Below the pieces are notes generated by a model. That model saw only the letters and a list, made by a program, of their open reading frames with translations. It did no database searches and was not told the origin of the DNA. Made by a program: the position numbers and the translations under genes. DNA of 60,000 bases from Lingula anatina (Eukaryota > Brachiopoda > Lingulata > Lingulida > Lingulidae), in contig NW_019775869.1 in assembly GCF_001039355.2 (NCBI RefSeq), forward strand, positions 126,001 through 186,000, in the 5' to 3' direction. The stretch's first letter is position 1, and each line of letters starts with the position of its first letter. This document shows positions 1 to 14,500 of this stretch, piece after piece.

Positions 1-3000
1 AGTCCGCCAAACTGGCCAAATGACATAGTTGGGTATTGCACATTACTGCTGCGCGTTCAATAGCACAATTTTTCAAATGAGTTGCCAAAAACCACAAATT
101 GTTATATATAGCACAGAAAGAAAGCTGAAAATGTCCATTCACGTAATATTTTTCAGGATATATGAAACAATGCGTATATATTCTTTTTGAAACTATTTGG
201 TGGCATTGGTTGGGTTTAATGGCAAAAAATTTGAGTTCAAATGCATCTTTAACAGAGCAATTTCATATTATTGATATTATGACCATGATGTGCTAAAATG
301 ATTTTTTTTCTATTTTTACTGCACTAGCTGCCATTAAAGGCTTAAACCTTTAAAAAAACTTGATTGACAGAATAACTTCAATAACACAGTTATGAACTTT
401 TTTCTGGTAGAGCACTTCATCAAAACATAAAATACCATTTATTTTATCAATTATATTTATTTTATCAATTATATTTATATCTAAATTGAATAAAATACAG
501 GTTTAGAAATTTAAGTTCCCATTTGTTTTTCAACAGTAATCTATTGAAAAAAGTTTACACCAATCTCTACCCTAACACTTTGGAAGAGTTTAGATATGTG
601 TTTTTACTGTGAACACATGCAGACATAAAGCAGACCTGAAATTGATTACTGACCCCCCTCTAGTTCTGCTTTGCCAGAGGGGGTATAAGACTCCAGGGAT
701 AAGAACAGCTGCTGAATACCCAGGTGTACAACAATATCGTTAGGATCATCATCTGTGAAAGGTTTCACTAAAGTTCACTGAATACTGCAATATTATATTC
801 CACACTTCATGGCAGAATAGAAGGGCATCATGTAGGAGGATCATTTTTTCTTTTCAGAAAACTCTAGAGGAAAGAGAAATTAGTCAAATAAAAGAATATC
901 AGCATGGTTTCATTTAAAATTGATTAAAAACTTTTTGTGCAGTATCCCCTCCCCTTCATTGGGTTTGGGTACAACAAGCCAAATTTCTTAACCAGGTAAA
1001 CAGTTTAATTATCATTATTTGAGAGAAAATCATCTGTCACGATAGTCTTTATTTTCCTATAATTTAAACACATGAAACCCATTAGCACACAAGAATACAA
1101 TGATGGAAACCAGCAGCTCTATTGCCTTTATTTTCATTTCATCATTTATTCCACCTACACATAACATTTGGGGAAAATCACTCTGTAAGGATGTGTACCG
1201 AGTAACTCCTTTGTCTTCTATTTGTTCATATGTTTTGGTAATCTGTCAGAAGACAGGGACAATGCCGCAAAAATGCCCTTCTGTATTCACAGCTCTGCCA
1301 CAATACTTGGCCTAAGGAAAAGTTCAGCGAGGCTGCCGCAACTACTGGAACTAATGGAAATGGCATGTCAATATCGTAAACAGCCCAATACATACCAAGA
1401 AAATCTTGTTTTTCTAACAAGACTTTAGGGTTAATCAAAATTATGTGTTCAAGTTTCTGTATTATGCCACGTGCTGATGTTCTGACTTTAAGGATAACTT
1501 GACTTTCTAAATAGAAGGCATAGGAAAAAATGTTGTTCATCATTTATGATTATTTTTCATACCATGAATGAATGGAAATATACAAGGAAGAAATCATATG
1601 TTAAAAATAAAATTCCATATGCATTAGATTATGAGTCACAAAGCATGAGGTACAATTAAAGCCTGCAGAAAAAAATAAGCCCTGAATCATAAGTAAAAAT
1701 TGGTTGATTAGAGCACATTTTTATGTAATGAAAACAAAAATACCAGGAAGATAGGTTATTTTTAGTAATGAGAGAATTGTTGTTCTTACAAACACACAAA
1801 ACAATTCATTTTAAAACCACGTCTATGTACAAACAAGGCAGCAAAGCTGCCAAATGTACAGACAAAAAGCAGAAAATCACGATGCTCAAAAAAGGTTATT
1901 TTGTCTATTTTGATGCAATAATACATTGTGCTTAACAGTAAAGTCAATGCCGATTATGCACAACAGGGAACATCGATGGGAGGGACGCTTTTTTACGACT
2001 GTGGTATGTCCATTGTGTAAAGTATAATAAATGCTGAAGAAAAAAAAACGAAAACAAGATAACTTCGAGAAAAATAGTCAGATCAAGCGGGTTTTCAAAC
2101 TCGACTTGAAATCTAAGAAATATTCATCAGTCCTGTAACTTTGAAGACAATAAGTCAAACAGTTTTCCATGAAATGTGTTATTGGTATTGCATATAGTAT
2201 AATATATCCTAAAGCGCACAATTTCCAAAAAAAAAAAAAAATGGTAAGATCAATAAGCCTTTTGGTTTTCCTTAAAATATGTTATCAGTTTTATATACAT
2301 ATGTTGAAAAAACTTTTTAAAAAAGGCCCAATCATGTTGATTTTGGAACTTGACCTGAAATTTATGAATATTCATCAGTTCCCCAAGTTTGGAGACAACA
2401 GGTAAAACAGTTTTCCATTTATCATGTTATCACTTAAAGTGCACAGCAATGGCAGACACAGGTGACAGCTATATGTACAGACATATCTGTCTGTACATAA
2501 AGAGATAAATCAAATTTTTCTTACTATGTTCACATTGATGATTTATAATATAATAAGAATAACTATGTCTCACCCAAATATTTTCATTATTTTATGAGTA
2601 GTAATATAATATCAACTGCTTCATACCATTTTTAATAGTTTCATAGTTTATTCATTGTAACATATGCATCCATCTGGATGGTTGAAAATGACACTATAAA
2701 TGCAATTTTAAATGAGTATGCTATTAACCAATTACAATGTGTATGACTATTAACTTACTAAAGACAATTGTTTAACCCAATTATTACCCAATTTATTATT
2801 ACATTCCTTTTGGAGATTTTCATCTATCCATGTAGATGTATTCACCACAATGTCTCAGCACATATAATAACTCAAAGAGAGCAATGCACTTGAGAGCTAG
2901 TAAAACCTGTTGATGTTCTGCTCCTCTTTCTCCTCCCACCAAATAAAACCAAACAAGAGAGAATATACAAGGTCATTTTTTTATGTCTAGTCAGGGTTAT

Positions 3001-6000
3001 ACTCATCCTCAACTTGTGTCTCACACTACAGATAACACCTTCCCTTAAACAGAAGCTTAATCCCCACTAATATGACATGAGAACCAAAACAATCTGTGCA
3101 TGTCAGGGGAGGAGATGAGGCTCCCCTTTCATGTTTTATTGAACCTACAATGTAAATCAATTCCCAAACTAAGTTAGCTATTGATATGGATTACCAACCA
3201 AAACAGAATTAGGATGATCGCTGTGAAGGTAATATGATTAAGGAATGTCAGATAATCTGTTCAGCCCAGTAAATCTGGCAGAATTCATAGCACACTCTCA
3301 CTTGTTTGTAGTGAATAAACCGAAGGATATCTTCACTATCATTAATTCTCAGATTACTGAGACCCTATTAACTAAATACATGCATCTCGTATCAAATAAA
3401 AGGGCAAAACCAGTTCTTAATTCTGACTAGGACCCACCTACTGTAGCTTCTAATTTATTTTAAGTAACATTCAATAACAACTAGAGTTCATCTGGGTGGT
3501 ACAATTATCACCAATAACTAAAATTATCCGAAATCGGGATTTATTTGATGTTACTATTTCTACTCAATTTGCTTTTTTTCATCTGATAATAATGTCAGTA
3601 GCACTGTGATGTCATGTGACACAATCTCTTCTTCACAGACATGCTCAGATGATGACACACACTTTAACTGTTCTCATCCAAAACAAACAAAAGTTTTATC
3701 AGGGCTTCAATTTTTTATGGCACTGAGGGATATCTGTGCATGGCAAGGTCTACTATCTGAGAGACCCCACCGTGCGTCAGACATTAAATCCCTAAGGAGC
3801 AGATTCAGTCACCTGGGGAAGTAGTTGACTCAAAGCAGCTTAAGTCAGTCTGCATGTAAAGCCAGTTTTTACACAGAACAGACTCTCCTGCCATGCTGGT
3901 GAATTATGACAGGAATCTGCCAGGGTGTTACACGTTGATTCTTCTCCTTGTTTTTCTGGCCTGATAACAGGACCTACCGATAAACTTCCCCTTTTCTTAC
4001 TCACATTGGTAGACCAATTAATAAGACAGGCTTGATGCTTAAATAAATATTTTTTTGTTGTTTAACCCTGACAAAATCCTTATCTGTTTTGTAGATAAAA
4101 GGTCACTTAGGTAAAAAAAAAAGTGAAAAAAGGTGATATTGGTAAAATAGTTAAAGTATTTCAGAGTAGGAAATACTGATTAATACTTCCATCACTTCCT
4201 GGAGTAGAAATAAGCCACAGCCCTAGCTACTAATTGAGCAGAACAATCTATTATCTTTCCTGACTAATGGATTATTGGGCAATAAAACATGGGGAGAAAT
4301 GTGCCCATTCTCCATTCTGTCAGCAGAAAATGGGAGAATATTCCCTTTCTAATGTGTTCCACAAATCTTAAGCTGTTCATTCATAAGACTCCACAGATCC
4401 ATTTCCTCTCAGGGTTTAATGCCAGATTTGTAAAAAAAATCTATCTGCTGTGAAGATTAATTGAAGTAAGTTAAGCTGTTAGATTACTGGGGACATATCC
4501 AAAACTTTTAAAACAGAACAAAAAAATCAAGAAATAACAAGGTTTAAAATGAATCAAATCATTTATGTATTCAGTTTTATCTACACTATTTCAAGCTAAT
4601 TCATTATTATCTTTAAAACCCTACTTTTCACTACATTATTTTTACATTCACGTACACACATGCTAGAGCATGCAAATATGCACCCACAGACACAAAACTA
4701 TACACATTAAGTTTTTTATAAACCCTTTCATTTATTTACTGAATGACTTGGTCAACTACTTATTTATTCAGTTAATATTTATTTATTTAAAATATGCACT
4801 CAATTATTTAATTAGTCATCTATTCATTTCAATCTTTGTTTGCTTTTCAACATCATATTGTACATTTACAATAAAGATTTATCTCATCCTTCTTACACTC
4901 CTGAATCATGTCCAATATTCGCTTCGTAACAATTGATGACATCTTTATAGGAAAGTCAATGAAGCAAACACATTTCTATTCCTGGTTTTAATTTTACTGA
5001 CAGAACTTCTGTGAAAAGTAAATCTGCTGGCCACAGGGTTCTCTAAAAATCTGAACAAATTATTACTGCTTCTTTTTCCATTAAAATGTTTGAAAAGAAA
5101 GGAAAATTGCCATAATTAACATTCAATACATAACACACAGCTTCATGATACTGTCATTATATCCAGATGTAAGTAATAAGTAATTAATAAATAAAATGAA
5201 ATTGCTCAAAGCGCAAGGACTTGCTAACTATATATTATAAAAGATCTATCGAATGTAAAATTAACCACCAGAAATTGTATTTACTGTGTGAAAACAAAGG
5301 AAGAAAAGAGTGCTGGAATTTTGGGACTTAGGCCAGACAGATATTCCTGCATCCAGCTTTGTTGTAATATGGTGGAGTCATAGTGGTGATTTCATGGCCA
5401 AATTACATTTTGTAAACTTCCTATTTTCTATCAAATCAGGTCAAAGTTTGGAAAAGATTGACAAAGTCAGTTATAATGATATTACTTGAATCTTTAAATG
5501 CATTTTATTTATTAAAAATAACTGTTATCAAGTATTAAAGGATGCTTTCAGTTGTAAAAGGATTGAGCAACTTCATTGGTGTTGGTGTTAAAATTAGTCT
5601 AAGTTAAATTGTCTTAAAGGTCTGTAATAAATGTGTCTTACTTGGTTTCAATATCTCCAACTTTAGGAATCACTTTGATACCTATATATTTTATGTGCTT
5701 CATCTCATGTATAGTATATACAGAGAATAGTTTGTATTGCCAGTAGAGTATGTAGCCAGTAGAGAGAGTTTAGTCAGTAGCACTGATAGCTTGGTTGTCC
5801 ATGCTGCTTTAGGGGACTCCAAATATCACATCAGAAAAAACCTTGAAATCAGTCAGTTAGTAGTTGATCTCTGGAAAACATACCAAAGCTGTTGTGGTAA
5901 ATGTGTTACTGGAGAATTAACCATTCTAAACATTCTAAAATATTCTAAAATATTGCCAAGCCTAATCTGACCCAAATGAAATTTAAATCAGTTCATCCTG

Positions 6001-8526
6001 GGTCTATTACCAATGTACAAAAAATTTTGAAACAAAAATCTCTAAAATTGTGGCCTCTATCGCAGGACAAAAATTAGACCACAAACAGACCCACAGATGA
6101 GCAGACCAATATGCTTGCAAAAACTTTTTCACAAGTAATTCTCTATTGAAGATTCTTCTGTTAGAGGTACACCAAGAACTACATCAACAACGCAACACCA
6201 CTGCAAAGTTCTCTTTCTGCACCCTCCCTTTATTAATAAATGGGAGAGATCAGCTCACAGGATCTTGAATCAAATTGCAATAAATACCCTAATGTAAAAG
6301 GTGAAACTAATTTTACTGCTACGTGGGTGGAACTGCATCACTTCATGCATAACAAGTCAGTCAGGCCATAAAACACACTGATGGCTGAACACTTCCTGGA
6401 AAAGTGCTTCAGGATCACAATGGCATTCTCTGAACCTTGGACTTGGAGTGCCCTCTTTTGGCCAACATTTAGAAAAGGTTAATTTGTGAAATATCTATCA
6501 GGGTAAAGATTCAGACTCTGAGTGATAAAAATATATCACAGATTTGTATATTCTTTATTCAAAGCATGTAAACAAATTGTCCAGTAATGCAATTCTGCTG
6601 TGGTTGCCATTCAACCACTCATAAATATCCTACATCTTTTTTTTTAACCTGTAATTTGATCTCACTACTACAAGTCATGTAATCATGATGTATATGGCAA
6701 TATTCAACATGAACAGCCTGTCTGATTCACAAGGCTTGCATTACCTAAGATGTGGTGTAATACAATATATGTTTATCAGCATTATGATGCCTTCATTAAG
6801 TTAAACCACTAATGTGGAGTAGTGGATAAAATTTCACAAGGCACTTACGAAAGTCATGCTTTTTGGGATGACTCAAATTGCAAAATGTTGTTGGGGTTTT
6901 TAAACCCTTATTTGGAAAATCCTTGAGTATATCTATAGCACATTAACTGGGCCCCTAGCAAAAAAGAAACTAACAAGCACCATAAAGCTGAGGAGCCAGT
7001 AAATCATTGAAGTCACTGCTACATAACTGAGATGGAAAATGATCAATGTATTTAAAAAAAAAACACAATTTCTTGCTTGTTTCTTACATATTAATGAGTA
7101 CTAAATTACGTTACTGAATTTATAGGAAAATCCAATTAACAATTATGAAATTATCAAATAATATGCTTCTATTTTTGTTTTCTCTATATCATCATTACAA
7201 GATCAAGACTTTAGGTACAAGGCAGATACCATATGACTCTAATTATCAAAATTAATCTTTACATATAAGTCTATGAAAATCAATTTTGGTTTATTCAGTT
7301 CTTATATCCTCTCACAGAGCAATAATTTGTTCAATAGGAAGAACAAAACATATTAGACACAGTGCACTTACTGGGCAAGCCAGCAAACACATCCCTAGTA
7401 CCTGCCACCTACTATGACAGGAATGTGCCTAGAACACTGTGAACAGCTAATATCCCACTCCGAATGATTTTTTTTTTTTTTTTGAAGAAACATTTCCTTA
7501 CAATTCATTAAAAAAAATTTTCTCTTGACGTATCTCTCACTGCATATTGCTGCATGAGTAATGATAAGAAAAGTGACTCCCTTTCATAAGTTCTCCACAA
7601 GTTAATTAATTGCCTGTGTCAAGCGCTGGGGCTCCATTTAGGGACTCTCTTATGCTCTTATGTAATAGCCCAGCTTTTAAACACAGACAATATGTTAAAT
7701 CTTTATAATTTATTAGCAAAAAAAAAAAAAAGAAGAATTTTCGTGGAATTTGTGTAAAATCATCAAAGTATACCCTATCCAAACTGTCGAGAAAATAAAG
7801 AGTTAAAAAGCCTTCTTTGAGTTCTATATAATAATTTTGGATGACACATTGTGCAAAATTCACAGCTTTCATCTCTATTACCACTTCCAGAGCCTCATAG
7901 TGTCTCACAAGTTACTTATGGATAAACTACTAGCTGAGACCCAGATATAACTGTAAGTTTTAAGATGGAGACAGTGGAGAAATTTATGGAATATGGTGCT
8001 AAGAAATGCTGAAAGAAAATGGCAGCCACTAGAGACAGAAAAACCCAGAAAATGGCAAGCAACTGAAAAAGAAGCACTCAAGCAGTCTATTTGGCAGTGA
8101 GGTGGGCCATTGGGAAAAGTTTAAGAAAGTTTTGGAAATGAACAATCATGTAAAGTGAGAAATCAATAGTTTCTTTCCGCAAGCTTATTTCTCGGTTAGC
8201 AAAGAAAAATTAACCAAAAATACCCTGCATACCTTTTACAGAACATTATTGTGGTCCATAATTGCATTTATGTTGAATATATGCAGATCACAGTGAGAAT
8301 TTTAAAAAATATATACATTTGAGACTTAAGGTGTGATCACAATGAATATTTCGCACCAGCTACTGTGCATTAATTCCACAGAGACTCTCACTTAATGCAA
8401 TCAGATTAACAAAATAACATACCTCCTCTTGTTTCCAACATATTTGTAAAATCACCAGCTTTTCTGTATTCTATCCTATTACAAACAATATGCACACTTA
8501 GGATTTTAAGTTTTATCTGAACCTAC
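1..8526. other. Gene-poor stretch, probably a long SPATA20 intron
   Basis: No exon of any family I recognise was found here on either strand. The open frames are short, AT-rich and low in complexity. SPATA20 on the minus strand ends its last visible exon at 8527 with an intact donor (GAAG then GTAGGT). The missing C-terminal exons must therefore lie below position 1, or they are absent from the assembly. The interval contains a dispersed repeat at 2080-2499, a 20-bp direct duplication near 430-480, poly-A/T runs (2227, 7468, 7719) and a small hairpin near 650-690 made of a C-rich and a G-rich arm. I see nothing else that can be supported. Confidence 0.5.
2080..2499 (-). repeat. Dispersed repeat family, copy 1
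   Basis: Reading the minus strand, this stretch begins with a palindrome at 2472-2499 (TGTACAGACA with TGTCTGTACA). Next come the motif TGTCACCTGTGTCTGCCA and GTGCACTTTAAGTG. Two diverged copies of a roughly 110-bp module follow, each with an AACTGTTTTAC-like run, a TGATGAATATTCAT-like core and a GGTCAAGTTCC-like end. The same order occurs on the plus strand at 17922-18300, and its first part again at 37821-37935. No coding capacity is seen. It is best described as a non-autonomous mobile element; I cannot assign a superfamily. Confidence 0.6.
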
Positions 8527-11500
8527 CTTCTTTTATCCTAACCAGAATATTTTTGTCCTCGGCACCACTGGTGAAGTATCCCCCTTTGTCTAGGTCCCAG
8601 AAAAGCTGATCTTGTTTGTCCTGTAATTGATCTGCCCACGATAGCCACTGGTCATCGTAACATGCCTCATAAAGGTCGAGGAGACCGCGGATTAAAAATG
8701 CATAGTCATCAGAAAACCCATTGATAGGTGTGGGACTGAAAAATATTCATCAAATACAGTTCTCTTAAGTCACAGAAAAAATTCATGAAGCAATTTTAAA
8801 AATTCTTTTGTAATTTTTCATTCACTCATCCTTTTTTAATTGCTAAATTATTTATTATAAATTCAAATTACCTTCCAAACAATGTTTTTTTTTCATCAAA
8901 CTTCACTGCATAATAAACTGCTCATATTAATGTTATTTCCTAATGTTCTACTTAGTGGTCATTACAACTGCAGTATGTGCAATACTATAACAACTACATT
9001 ATTACCTTTGCTCCACTTTGTCTGCTTCACCACAGTAACTCGTCCTGTGTAACATCCCTGTCTCTGCATTATACATGTGTGTCTTCAAAAAACTGGCAGC
9101 TTTAATGGCACGGTCTGTGTACTTGCTCTCCCCCAGAACCTGTCCAGCTCGGGCAAACCCTGAGATCATCAGACCTGCAATACACACAGTGACAGGGCCC
9201 ATTTCCATTGGATATAGGTTGCCTTAACTTAGGCCCTTTTCACATTGAGGGCAATTTTGGAGCAATACAGTCTACAAAGGTACTTGGAGCTCAGGTAAGG
9301 TGAGCTCATCAATTTGGACAGCCTGCTGACACTAGTCACAATATACTTCATCAATTCATTTTCACTATAAATAAGTCTATAACATTCAAGTAAAAATATA
9401 AATTCTATTTTCAAAATTGTGCACCCAATAAAAAACAAAACTATTTCTTTCAACTGTAAAACTAAAAGAAAAAAAATGTTACTTTTTTTTAACCTTTTAA
9501 GCATGTCTACAATGTGTACTATAAGTTGGCAGTCATGAACACTATGCCAACATAGAATATATATAACAGCAGGTGAGTGTAGAGCGCTATGCACTACCAG
9601 GAAAGTAACCTTTTGCTGATACAAATGTAGTACACACCATTCCAAGCTGTGAGCATTTTGTTATCAAGATGTGGCTTGGGTCTCTTCTTCCTAACCTCAA
9701 ACAGCACCTGTTTACACTTTTCCAAAATGGCAGTCGTAGTAGCAAGGTCAAGATTAAACTGCTGGGCTGTTTCCTCCAGACTTCCAGTAACAATTAGAAC
9801 ATTCTGTTTCTTTAATTCATCATGTGGATCCTGTAACAAGTTTATAAAACCACGCAAATAATTTCAATACGACTGCTTTTAACAATACACTTTATCTTTT
9901 TCAGTCATTTTTCTTACTTTTTCATGCATGTATGGATTAATTAGGTTCTTCAAATGCCACCATTTTAGATGCAATACAAATGTTACAAAAGGAAATATAT
10001 CTAAAAGAATTGGCGCTTTGTATTGTCTTCAACCTGCATTTTGCAATATACATAAACATGTGGTATAAATATGACAAAATCATTATCCTAAACACTATGA
10101 ATTGTTCATCACTTCAAAGAATTTCAAAAAACATAAACATGTCACAAACATCGAATCTAAACAAAACTTAAAATCAGGTACTTTACTTTGTAAGGATCCA
10201 CATTTCCCCCTGGTTTCACATCAAAATGCTTGCAGAAGACATCAGCCATGGTGACGTCTTCCTGTCCCTCCACACTGTCTCCTAGCAACTGCCTTATCTC
10301 TTCATCTGTCCAGACACAGAAGGCCCCTTCTTTCTTCTCGACATCCCCATGGTTTGGATAAGAGTCCGCGTCCTCTGCACTGTAAAACCCTCCAGACTGG
10401 ACAAACACAGAAAATGTCAGGGTGAAAAAGTGCACACAAATGATGTATACACAAAATAAAAGTATTTTAAAAAGCATAAGATGAAATTGAAAAAATATCA
10501 ATTTCATAACTCAGATTGCTTGTTCAAGAAAGATTTTTTGATATGTAGTTTTATCTATAGTCTTACATTATTTAAAAGCTTTGAAATGAAAATGTGCATA
10601 TTAAAAAGTTTTAAGAGATCTTTTTAAAGAATATCCTCACTGGATCACTTAGGTCACGCTCCACATACTGCAAGATGTCCCTGGCAATATCTGCAAATAT
10701 TTCTTCTTTACTAAGCTTGAAATAAATAAATAAATAAATTCATGATTCTAAAAACAATGACTTGTCCAAATTCAAAACAAAATTATCTTTATTTTCATAT
10801 CAAAATTTTGCAATATGTGAATACAAATGCAGGGACAAATCACTTCATTTTGATGTTATTCACAAAAAAAAAATTCACATAACAGTAATAATAATAATAA
10901 TAATAATAATACATTATGGGAAACCATGAAAATACCACACATAACAAACATAGTTCACCTGCTATGACCCACCTGATATGCATCTAAGTATGAGTGTGCC
11001 AGCTGTCCTTGGTCATATAACATCTTTTCAAAGTGGGGAACATGCCAATTAATATCAGTGGAGTACCGATGAAATCCCTTGAAAAAGAAACAATAAGTTA
11101 AAAACCTTTCAATCAGTGAAGTTAAGCTGAAAATTTTAAGTTAAAAACATGTCTCTTGAACTCTTCTTAAATGCAGGTTGTTGATTCAATAAAATGACTT
11201 GTATATATTTTCAGGACAAAAAATACTGTACAATGATGCAGTATAATCCACAAAAGATGTTACAGTCATAAAACTATTTTAGCAGGAACAAAATATGCAT
11301 AAATACTTACCTGGGCAACATGATCATGTATCCCTCCTTTCGCCATCATTCTGAGTGTATGGAGCGCCATCTTCTGGGCACTTTCTGCCTCGGCTGATGG
11401 GGACTTGCTTGCAACAACACGGAACAGGAAGTTGAAATTGACTGAAAAGAAAAAACAAGGATTTCCAAGTCTAACATGAAAAGTTTGATTGTGTATCTAA

Positions 11501-14500
11501 TTTTGGACCCATAATGTCTTCAAGATGATAAATTCTTAGAATATCAATTATGATTAAAACTTGTAAGGGACATGGTAAAAACTGAAATCATTTTGATGTG
11601 TTCAGAACTATTTAATATTATAATTTGTTCTCTGTAAACTGCCTCTTCCCTTTGAAAAAGTAACAAACTTAATACAACCAAATTCTAAAAGAAACCATTT
11701 TCCCGCCAAAACCATATATATGACTATGTATGCAGCCTCACAGCTAACTCACCTGGCTGTGGAAATTTGGGCCCTTTCCCAAACCCTCCCATTGTGAAGT
11801 CATATGTCCTACACAGCATCTGCAGACATGTGTCCATGCACTGGTCACTGTCCAGTCTGACCTGGTCTTCTTGTGGAGTCTCCAGCTGTGTCATCTGCAT
11901 CACTGCATCCACTATTTGAGTGCCCTGTCGCATTATCTTGTCACGGTTCATCTGCCACTGAATAGTTAAAGCAGTGAAAGGTTGTTGTCTTGAAAATCTT
12001 AAATGTATTGTAAAAATATGTACAATGGTTGCATTCTTTGAAATTTTCAAAACACATATGAGCACAATCAAAGATATTCTCCAGGTAAAAGTGACAAGTT
12101 GTTAAAACTTTTGTTTTCATAACAATTTGCAATAACATAATTTAATGAACAGGAGCAGCAAAACAAGCAAAACAGTATTACTAAATCCTTTTTTTTTTCA
12201 AACTATGTATTATACCCTTGAGTTTTTTATTTTTAATATACACAGGGGCAGATCCAGAGATATTTTCTGACAGTCTTCCAAATTATTTTTGTTGATCCAT
12301 CCTCCATTTTTTATATTAGAAAAAATAGATACCCATCATGTAAACTTGAAAATCTGACCGTCTTCTGGAAAACCAAGAAAACGGCCTCAATCTGCCCTTG
12401 ATACACAATACAAACACCAAAACTAAAATACTACTATAATAAACACATATGTATACTAACTACCACAAGGATTTTACAAGTACCTACTCTATGTAATTCT
12501 AAAGATTCACATAACACATTCATATACCCATTAATTAGTAATACACTTTATTGGAGTTTTACCTGCTCAGACAAATTATTCAGAATTGTCTTGAATCCTG
12601 GTCTGCCATAGTATCTGTCATCTGGTGGGAAGTAGGTGCCACCAACTATTGGTTTAAGATCTGGAGTTAGCCACACACTCATAGGCCAGCCTCCACTGCC
12701 ACTGGTAGCCTGTCCAAGGGAGTAGAAATTTTTTACATGATCTGATAATATATTGGCATGGATGAAATTTGTAAAAAAAACTGTAAATCCTGAAATCCTA
12801 GCTTGCAATTTCTCATGGCATTCAGACCATATGAAAAAAGATCAAATTTAAGATTGAATATCCTGAAATCAGGCATAATCCTGATCCTGTCACCCATGTG
12901 CATAGGCCACTTCACGTATTTGCCTGAAATGAACTGTCATCATACTTCAATAAAACATCATGGTATTTATGTAAAAATAGTTTAAAGAAAGTCAAGAGAA
13001 AAAGACAGCATTATTTAACTAAATGAGTCAAGATGGACTGTAAATATCCTCGGTAAAAAATATAACAGGTGTTTGCTGGTAAAATCTGCTTATAAGAGAC
13101 AATTTCATTCAAGTTTAATTTCTTGTTGAAGTCAGCACCTGTATAAAAGTCATATACATCTTGTCCACATCTGGCCTCTCCTCTCTGTCAACCTTGACAC
13201 AGACAAAATTGTCACTCATTATCTTGCCTATTTCTTCATTTTCAAATGATTCTCTCTCCATCACATGACACCAGTGGCATGTAGAATAGCCCACTGAAAA
13301 AATATAATAATAGTTTTGTTTCAACTAGACATGCTAAACTTCAATATTTTGTTAAATTCACATAAGAGCATTGCTTTAGACCACCATTCCACTTAAAAGT
13401 ATTTTCAGTCCATATGTAATCAGTTTATGTGTAATAACTGTATATTACCATGCCATTAAGTATAAATTTTACACCTACCTGATAGAAAAATCATCTTATT
13501 TTCTTCTCTAGCCTTCTTAAATGCTTCTTCTCCCCATGGAAACCTATGAATATTTGATGTATTAGAAAGGCACAATTGATATTATAATGATATTACAGTG
13601 ATATGAAAAGCCTGAGAACATATTGTCTTTCGTGTACATGTACATGTACATGTGGCCTAGCTCTTGTAAAACCCCAACACACCATCAAAAACCATGTGTG
13701 GGAAAAAACAGATTTTAAAGCCCCCTTTCAAAGTATATATATATATATATATATACATAATGCTGCCAATCAGTAAAAGATCAAATCTGATACCAACTCT
13801 CCTTCTTAACCAAAGCATCTGCTTCCATACAGACAATTTCATTGAAAGCACTGTGAGATAATCCATTGACTCTAATAGATAACAAGGCTGCAATACAAGT
13901 TAATATATGATAAACGAAATGCACTTAAAAAAAATTTGTTATTTAAAAAATCAAACCATGGCCATCTTTGTATATAACCTCCATAACCCAGGGATTACTC
14001 TGGGCCGCGAAATTGCAAGAATTACATGTTTAAAACAGCAATCTCACATGCCAATTTGACAAATGGTGTAATAAATTTCATGGAATGAAAGATCTCACAT
14101 CTTTTTTAACGAAATGGAAACTCGGTGTCACAGACGACAGCTTGATACTTAGCTACATACTAGTTAACATTTTTACAGCCAAAAATATATGTACTGAAGC
14201 TGACGTTACAATAATTATATTTAGCTACAACTTCGACAAAACAATCTTCCTATCTCAATACCGATACATTTACTAAAAAAAAAGCCTGTACTTGTGGCTA
14301 TTATTCCTTTTGCAAGCACTTCACGATACAGCAGCGTTAAATAATGTGCAGCAGGCGGTTAATGTGCGTTAAAGCCCAAGACCTTCACCCGGCTCTCCAA
14401 AGTTCTGCAAAGAAGGAGTTGTCACGGTTTCAAGCATTTTTGGTACTAAAATAATAATGCCTCCAAAGAAGAAACTATGACCACTGACCAATGAAAGCTT

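Noticed and set aside
1226-1543. Minus-strand 105-codon ORF as the missing SPATA20 C-terminus
   Set aside because: It lacks the expected GAEPS, ALPEMV and conserved C-terminal motifs and has no phase-matched acceptor; any similarity is chance.
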